64,000 bases of DNA from Halocalculus aciditolerans (lineage in GTDB: Archaea > Halobacteriota > Halobacteria > Halobacteriales > Halobacteriaceae). The DNA is taken from contig NZ_BMPG01000002.1 of the NCBI RefSeq assembly GCF_014647475.1, positions 62,001-126,000 of the forward strand. The letters run 5' to 3'. A program made the position numbers and the translations under genes. Below are positions 60,058-64,000 of this stretch, piece by piece. Under the pieces are notes generated by a model. The model saw nothing but the letters and a program-made list of their open reading frames with translations, did no database searches and was not told the origin of the DNA. The stretch's first letter is position 1, and each line of letters starts with the position of its first letter.

Positions 60058-60963
60058 ATGTGGGATATCGCGTCCGGAGACTCGTCCGGCCGCTGGGAGT
60101 CGGTCGAGTCGCCGGTGAAAGTCACCATCAACGACATCTGTAACTCGGTGAACGGCCCCTGCGCCGTCGCGAACAGGGGATACGTCATCGGGCGCGCGAA
60201 GGACGGCTCCTGGGGCGTCATCGTCGAGAACGGCCCCGGTGCGAAACGACGCGCGCTCCACAGCATCGACGTGACCGACGACGGGAAGCGCGTCTGGTTC
60301 GGCGGTGCCGGCGGCGCGCTCGGCTACTACGACGTCCCGACCGGCGAACGCGAGGACTTCTCGCAGCCGAAAGGCTACGGGACCGCGTGGCACGCCCTCA
60401 CCGTCTCCGGGCCGCGAAACCGCGAGAAGATCCTGCTCGCCGACGGCAGCGGCCACACCCTCCCCGGCGACGTCGGGACGGACGGCATCCCCGACTGGGG
60501 GTTCCAGTCCAAGCCGAACAACGGGAACGCGCTCTACGACCTCACCGCCGACGACGACGGCATCGGCTACGGCGTCGACGGCAGCGGGAACGTCTGGAAG
60601 ACCACCGCCGACGGCTGGGAGCGCATCGGCATCGACCGCGCGCAGAACAGCTTCTACGCCGTCGAAGCCGTCGGCGACCTCGTCTTCGTCGGCGCGGGGA
60701 ACGGCCGCTACTGGGAGTGGGACGGCCGGACCTGGACGCCCTTCCGACTCGGCGGCGGCACCATCCACGCCATCCACAAGAACCAGGACGTCACGCTCGC
60801 CGGCGGCAGCAGCGGCACGCTCCGGGTCCGCCGCGGCGACGGCGACTGGCACCCCGTCGAGTGGAACGGGAACGCCACCGTCAACGGCGTTCTCGTCCAC
60901 GACCCCCCAATCGCCGTCGGGCAGAACGGGACCATCGCCGAAGGCGTCGAATCGAAGGACTAG
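60058..60963 (+). CDS. beta-propeller protein (WD40/YVTN-like)
   Basis: 301 residues built of repeating beta-sheet blades with Gly-Asp-Gly/Trp turns: KRVWFGGAGGALGYYDVPTG, GYGVDGSGNVWKTTADGWERIG, LVFVGAGNGRYWEWDGRTWTPF. This resembles WD40/YVTN or BNR-type propellers. It has no signal peptide. Function could be protein binding. TATA-like GATTTATC 28 nt upstream. Its TAG shares CTAG with the stop of the convergent gene. Confidence 0.72.
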   Translation: MWDIASGDSSGRWESVESPVKVTINDICNSVNGPCAVANRGYVIGRAKDGSWGVIVENGPGAKRRALHSIDVTDDGKRVWFGGAGGALGYYDVPTGEREDFSQPKGYGTAWHALTVSGPRNREKILLADGSGHTLPGDVGTDGIPDWGFQSKPNNGNALYDLTADDDGIGYGVDGSGNVWKTTADGWERIGIDRAQNSFYAVEAVGDLVFVGAGNGRYWEWDGRTWTPFRLGGGTIHAIHKNQDVTLAGGSSGTLRVRRGDGDWHPVEWNGNATVNGVLVHDPPIAVGQNGTIAEGVESKD

Positions 60964-61211
60964 CTCGGTCGGTCGAACCCACGCACACACCGGTCGGCTA
61001 CCGTCTCCCTGAACACGCCCGCGACCTCGCTCTGCTCGCCGACCTCGACGACGCGCTCCACCGTACACTCCGCCTCGTTCCGGTCCGCCGCGCCCGGCGT
61101 ATACTCTCCGGTGATGATCTTCGCGACCAGCTGGCCGCCCTTCTTCACCACGAACACGCCTTCCGCCTTCTCGCCGAGCGTCCACCGCCCGGCACGTTGT
61201 ACCACCGACAT
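60960..61211 (-). CDS. small protein of unknown function
   Basis: 83 residues from the ATG at 61211 (MSVVQRAGRWTLGEKAEGVFVV); the frame extends six residues upstream (MMMEEA), an alternative start. The body is beta-rich (LGEKAEGVFVVKKGGQLVAKIITGEYTPGAADRNEAECTVERVV). No family is recognised. The stop overlaps the end of the convergent propeller gene. TATA-like TCTATTT 20-25 nt upstream of the longer frame. Confidence 0.5.
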   Translation of the reverse strand: MSVVQRAGRWTLGEKAEGVFVVKKGGQLVAKIITGEYTPGAADRNEAECTVERVVEVGEQSEVAGVFRETVADRCVRGFDRPS

Positions 61212-61279
61212 TGCTTCCTCCATCATCATTCCTCACACCCCGCCCACAAATAGATTGCCACTAGTTACCACGCACCATA

Positions 61280-61378
61280 ATGTCGGCCGCCGACCGACCC
61301 GTCGCCCGCGAAACGACACGCCAACCGTCGACGTCGACGCCCACCCGCGAAAACTCCGACCCCGAAAAAGGGATTTAG
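61280..61378 (+). CDS. possible small ORF (32 aa)
   Basis: ATG at 61280 to TAG at 61376-61378. The beginning reads MSAADRPVARETTRQ and the end PEKGI. An A/T-rich CAAATAGATT lies about 27 nt upstream, which is also the divergent promoter of the small minus-strand gene. Composition is Thr/Pro-rich and not strongly acidic. It may be spurious. Confidence 0.25.
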   Translation: MSAADRPVARETTRQPSTSTPTRENSDPEKGI

Positions 61379-61474
61379 TGCTGCTCGCCACGAGGAAACG
61401 AGCCGCAACGTGGACGCTGACCGGGATTCCCTGACGCCGTATCGCTACGCGACGCTCGCATGTTTAGCGAATCG

Positions 61475-61503
61475 GAGAAGCGGGCCGGGCGCGATTTGAA
61501 CAC
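61475..61503. repeat. direct repeat of the tRNA-Lys 3' end (att-like)
   Basis: 29 bp identical to 61613-61641. The second copy includes the acceptor 3' strand, discriminator and T-arm up to the T-loop of tRNA-Lys plus six flanking bases outside the gene (GAGAAG on the plus strand). The copies are 138 bp apart. A 3'-end duplication at a tRNA gene is the usual mark left by integrase action. Confidence 0.6.
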
Positions 61504-61618
61504 TGGCCGGGACTCGCTCCGCCCGCCCCGTCTGGCGTTCAAATCCCTCGGGTCCGCACACTCGCTCACGCTGGCCTCGCAGACTCGCGTCTGCTCGGCG
61601 TGTGGTTCGCGAGAGAAG

Positions 61619-61692
61619 CGGGCCGGGCGCGATTTGAACACGCGACCGTCTGATTAAGAGTCAGACGCTCTGCCGGACTGAGCTACCGGCCC
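61619..61692 (-). tRNA. tRNA-Lys (CUU)
   Basis: Read on the minus strand, a 74-base cloverleaf: acceptor GGGCCGG / CCGGCCC, D arm with GCTC...GAGC, anticodon stem TCTGA / TCAGA with loop CTCTTAA and anticodon CTT, variable loop CGGTC, T arm GCGTG-TTCAAAT-CGCGC, discriminator G. No intron is seen. The 3' part of this gene is duplicated at 61475. Confidence 0.93.
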
Positions 61693-61794
61693 ACGCACTT
61701 CATCGTAGCCGTGGGGTAGTAAAAGAAGTTTCGTATCGGGGACGGCGGAGTGGTCGGGAGGATTAAGTACGGACGGGCGCAACTCGCGTACCAT

Positions 61795-63255
61795 ATGAGT
61801 AGCCGGGCGACGATATCCTCGATGTCGACGTACGCGATACTCGGCTGTGGCTCCGTCGGGCACGCCGTGGCCGAGGAACTCGTCGAGCGAGGGAAGGACG
61901 TCCTCATCGTCGATAAGGACGAGTCCCGGGTCGAGGCGTTGCGCGACCAGGATTTGAACGCACAGCAGGCCGATATCCGCGACGAAGCGGTGGCGGAGTT
62001 GGTCGCGGAGCGCGACGTCGTCCTCATCATGTCCTCGGACATTGACGCGAACGAGGCGGCGGTGCGGAACATCCGCTCGCAGAACGAAGAGCAGTTCGTC
62101 GTCGTGCGCGCGAGCGACCCCGTGACGAGCGACGAACTCACCGAACTCGGCGCGGACGTCGTCATCAACCCCTCCAGCGTCATCGCCGACGCCTCCCTCC
62201 GCGCCCTGGAGTCCGGCGAACTGGAGTATAAGGCCCGTCAGCTCTCCGACGTCATCGACGCGACGTCGGACCGGATGGCCATCGTCACACACGACAACCC
62301 CGACCCGGACTCCATCTCCTCTGCGGTCGCGTTGCGCGCCATCGCGGAACACCTCGGCGTCGACGCGGACATCCTCTACTTCGGCGACATCGGCCACCAG
62401 GAGAACCGCGCGTTCGTCAACCTCCTCGACATCGAGTTGACGCCGTACGAGGACGTCGACATCGACGACTACGACACGGTCGCGCTCATCGACCCGGCGA
62501 AAGCCGGCGAACTCCAAGTGGACGCACAGGTCGACATCTTCATCGACCACTACGAGTCCGGCGGCGAGGTGGACGCGGAGTTCGTCGACGTCCGCCCGAA
62601 CGTCTCCTCCACGTCGACGATTCTGACGAAGTACATCCAGGAGTTCGACCTCTCTGTGTCCGAGGAGGTGGCGACCGCCTTACTCTACGGGATTCGCGCG
62701 GAGACGCTCGACTTCCGCCGAGATACGACGCCGGCCGACCTGACGGCGGCCGCCTATCTCTACCCGTTCGCGAACCACGACGTCCTCGAACAGGTCGAGT
62801 CGCCGAACATGAGCCCGGAGACCCTCGACGTGCTCGCGGAAGCCATCACGAACCGCGAGGTACAGGGCTCACACCTCGTGTCGAACGCGGGATTCATCCG
62901 GGACCGAGAGGCGCTCGGGCAGGCCGCCCAGCAGCTCCTCAACCTCGAAGGCATTACGACGACCGTCTGTTTCGGCATCGTCGAAGACACCATCTTCCTC
63001 TCCGCGCGCTCGAAGGACATCCGGATGAACATCGGGAAAGTCCTCCAGGACGCCTTCTCCGAGATCGGCGAGGCCGCCGGGCACTCGACGCAGGCGTCCG
63101 CGGAGATTCCGCTCGGCATCTTCACCGGTATCGAGATTTCCGACGAGAACCGAGACACGCTCCTCTCGCTCACCGAGGAAGCCGTGCGGCGGAAACTGTT
63201 CGACGCGATGGGCGTCGACGTCGAAGCGGAGCCGGCCGCGTCGAACGGGAACTAG
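61795..63255 (+). CDS. TrkA-N/DHH-family phosphoesterase
   Basis: 486 residues. Residues about 11-140 are a Rossmann-fold RCK/TrkA-N domain with GCGSVG (17-22) for nucleotide binding; this is followed by a DHH phosphoesterase domain (THDNPDPDS, 165-173; DTVALIDPAK; FIDHYESGG, where the usual DHH reads DHY) and a DHHA1 domain near the end. It could be a cyclic or oligonucleotide phosphodiesterase regulated by NAD or another ligand; the substrate is not shown. Start at 61795 is preferred since TATA-like ATTAAG lies about 30 nt upstream. Confidence 0.83.
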   Translation: MSSRATISSMSTYAILGCGSVGHAVAEELVERGKDVLIVDKDESRVEALRDQDLNAQQADIRDEAVAELVAERDVVLIMSSDIDANEAAVRNIRSQNEEQFVVVRASDPVTSDELTELGADVVINPSSVIADASLRALESGELEYKARQLSDVIDATSDRMAIVTHDNPDPDSISSAVALRAIAEHLGVDADILYFGDIGHQENRAFVNLLDIELTPYEDVDIDDYDTVALIDPAKAGELQVDAQVDIFIDHYESGGEVDAEFVDVRPNVSSTSTILTKYIQEFDLSVSEEVATALLYGIRAETLDFRRDTTPADLTAAAYLYPFANHDVLEQVESPNMSPETLDVLAEAITNREVQGSHLVSNAGFIRDREALGQAAQQLLNLEGITTTVCFGIVEDTIFLSARSKDIRMNIGKVLQDAFSEIGEAAGHSTQASAEIPLGIFTGIEISDENRDTLLSLTEEAVRRKLFDAMGVDVEAEPAASNGN

Positions 63256-63259
63256 CAGA

Positions 63260-63553
63260 TCACGCTACGAGGCCGCTTTCGGAGGACTCTGCGCCTTTGA
63301 GTCGCTCGACGACGTCGTTGATGAGGATGATGTCGCCGACGGCCCGCACCCAGCGATAGGGGATGATGATGCCTTTACGGCCGGTGGAGACCTCCTCGAA
63401 GAGCTCGCCGTTGAGCTGGCCGAGGGCGAGGCCGTTGACGACTTCCTGGTCGAGGTTGAGGCGGATGTCTTCGACTTCGCCGACGAAGACGCCGTTGTTC
63501 GAGTAGACCTCGCGGCCGACCAGGCTCGTGATTTCCTGCGGGGTGTCGTCCAT
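63260..63553 (-). CDS. PRC-barrel domain protein
   Basis: 97 residues. ITSLVGREVYSNNGVFVGEVEDIRLNLDQEVVNGLALGQLNGELFEEVSTGRKGIIIPYRWVRAVGDIILI is a PRC-barrel, as in RimM and photosynthetic reaction centre H. Small haloarchaeal PRC-barrel proteins are common, some being linked to CdpB/cell division. The start is placed at the ATG at 63553; a longer frame adds 30 residues that do not fit. The gene ends 4 bp after the convergent DHH gene. Confidence 0.78.
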   Translation of the reverse strand: MDDTPQEITSLVGREVYSNNGVFVGEVEDIRLNLDQEVVNGLALGQLNGELFEEVSTGRKGIIIPYRWVRAVGDIILINDVVERLKGAESSESGLVA

Positions 63554-63694
63554 GTGCTCGAAGAATGGGCCTGGCCCCTTAACTGTTAGAGCTATCGCAG
63601 CGCCCGCTCCGGGCGACTCATTCCCGCGACAGCGCGCCTGCATTACGGGTGAGACGCCCGCGACACGCCGTCGCTCTCTCCGGGTGACGGCCGG

Positions 63695-64000
63695 TTACGA
63701 TTCGTCGAGCGAGTCGAGGACGTCGCCGAGTTCGCGGAGCGCGGACGCCATCTGGTTCGGCGCGAGACCGAGGCTGACGCGGATGCGGTCGCTCTCACCG
63801 AAGAAGCGGCCGGGGACGACGAGGAGGCCGCGCTCCCAGGCCTTCGCGGTGACTTCGTCGCCGTCCGCGTGCACGGGGTTGAGGAAGGCGAACGTGCTGT
63901 CGGGCGCGACGAACCCCTCGACGTCGTCGCGGGTGGCGACGAACTCGGCGAGGAGGTCGCTGTTCGCGTCGAGGAGGTCGCGGGAGCGCCCGGTGAGGTG
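63695..64000 (-). CDS. aminotransferase class I/II, C-terminal part
   Basis: The frame runs off the right edge (5' end missing); 101 codons and a stop are visible. The end of the fold shows FLNPVHADGDEVTAKAWERGLLVVPGRFFGESDRIRVSLGLAPNQMASALRELGDVLDSLDES. RFFGESDRIRVSLG carries the conserved Arg that binds the substrate carboxylate in PLP fold type I aminotransferases. The PLP Lys lies outside the window. Confidence 0.75.
   Translation of the reverse strand, partial: HLTGRSRDLLDANSDLLAEFVATRDDVEGFVAPDSTFAFLNPVHADGDEVTAKAWERGLLVVPGRFFGESDRIRVSLGLAPNQMASALRELGDVLDSLDES

Larger units (their letters stand above)
61230..61618. other. intergenic region with tRNA-Lys 3' duplicate
   Basis: 389 bp between the small protein and tRNA-Lys. 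It contains a possible 32-codon ORF (61280-61378), the direct-repeat copy of the tRNA-Lys 3' end at 61475, and around 61535-61550 the T-loop-like string GGCGTTCAAATCCC on the plus strand. Otherwise no gene is recognised. Confidence 0.5.

Noticed and set aside
61506-61612. A second tRNA gene between the two tRNA-Lys repeats
   Set aside because: Only a T-loop-like GTTCAAATCC string is present; no acceptor or anticodon stem can be folded.
53929-61692. One integrated island from the recombinase to the tRNA-Lys duplicate
   Set aside because: The genes between are ordinary chromosomal ones (MATE, thiolase pair, propeller) with normal composition, and the tRNA repeats lie only 138 bp apart, so they do not bracket the recombinase.

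Overview
This window is haloarchaeal chromosome (class Halobacteria). The sequence is very GC-rich, the proteins are strongly acidic (Asp/Glu-rich), and most genes have an A/T-rich TATA-like box about 25-30 nt upstream of the start codon, which implies largely leaderless mRNAs. Archaeal markers are present: a TFB transcription factor, RNA polymerase subunit L, Dph2, split-type PurL, GatC-GatA, a UPF0058 protein, KaiC-like ATPases and a tRNA-Lys read on the minus strand. The species cannot be fixed from the sequence alone.

Layout. 1-9.2 kb: end of an RDD membrane protein, a two-domain CbiX cobaltochelatase with its DR2241-type iron-sulfur partner, a Trm112-like zinc protein, purA, small DNA-binding proteins, a 920-residue acidic coiled-coil protein and a sulfite-oxidase-like enzyme. 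9.5-21.7 kb: a menaquinone locus (menF, menD, menB, menA, menC, menE) interrupted by an oxalate/formate-type MFS carrier and by a minus-strand block. Two arrays of short hairpins with 3-nt loops lie here. Each array is headed by the same long palindrome, which sits directly behind a stop codon. 21.7-34.8 kb: mostly housekeeping and stress genes (NRDE protein, MscS channel, gatCA, TFB, Nudix, asparagine-synthase-like protein, PHP phosphoesterase, aldolase, purL, hisF, rpoL) plus a three-gene operon of two membrane proteins and a RecA-like signalling protein. 34.9-45.3 kb: redox, transport and protease genes (FAD oxidoreductase, MFS exporter with a palindromic operator, BBE oxidase, rhomboid), an RNA methyltransferase, paired membrane proteins, dph2 and an MBL hydrolase. 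45.4-51.8 kb: a KaiC-like ATPase overlapping a histidine kinase, a thioesterase, a second PHP protein, a SprT-like protein, a wHTH/DUF7521 pair and a PadR regulator.

51.8-55 kb: a 1.7-kb stretch without convincing genes. Its base composition falls to about 42% GC just before a CopG-like/DUF5805 protein that overlaps a complete tyrosine recombinase. 55-64 kb: a MATE exporter, a thiolase with Ser in place of the nucleophilic Cys plus its OB-fold partner, an extremely acidic protein with Trp-pair repeats, a beta-propeller protein, and tRNA-Lys. A partial copy of the tRNA-Lys 3' end lies 138 bp away, which looks like an integration scar. A TrkA-N/DHH phosphoesterase, a PRC-barrel protein and a truncated aminotransferase close the window.

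The most unusual material is non-coding or very short: the triplet-loop hairpin arrays, the palindrome-rich approach to the recombinase, the tRNA-Lys 3' duplication, and three very short ORFs whose stop codons overlap the start of the next gene. No CRISPR array, rRNA gene or insertion sequence was recognised.
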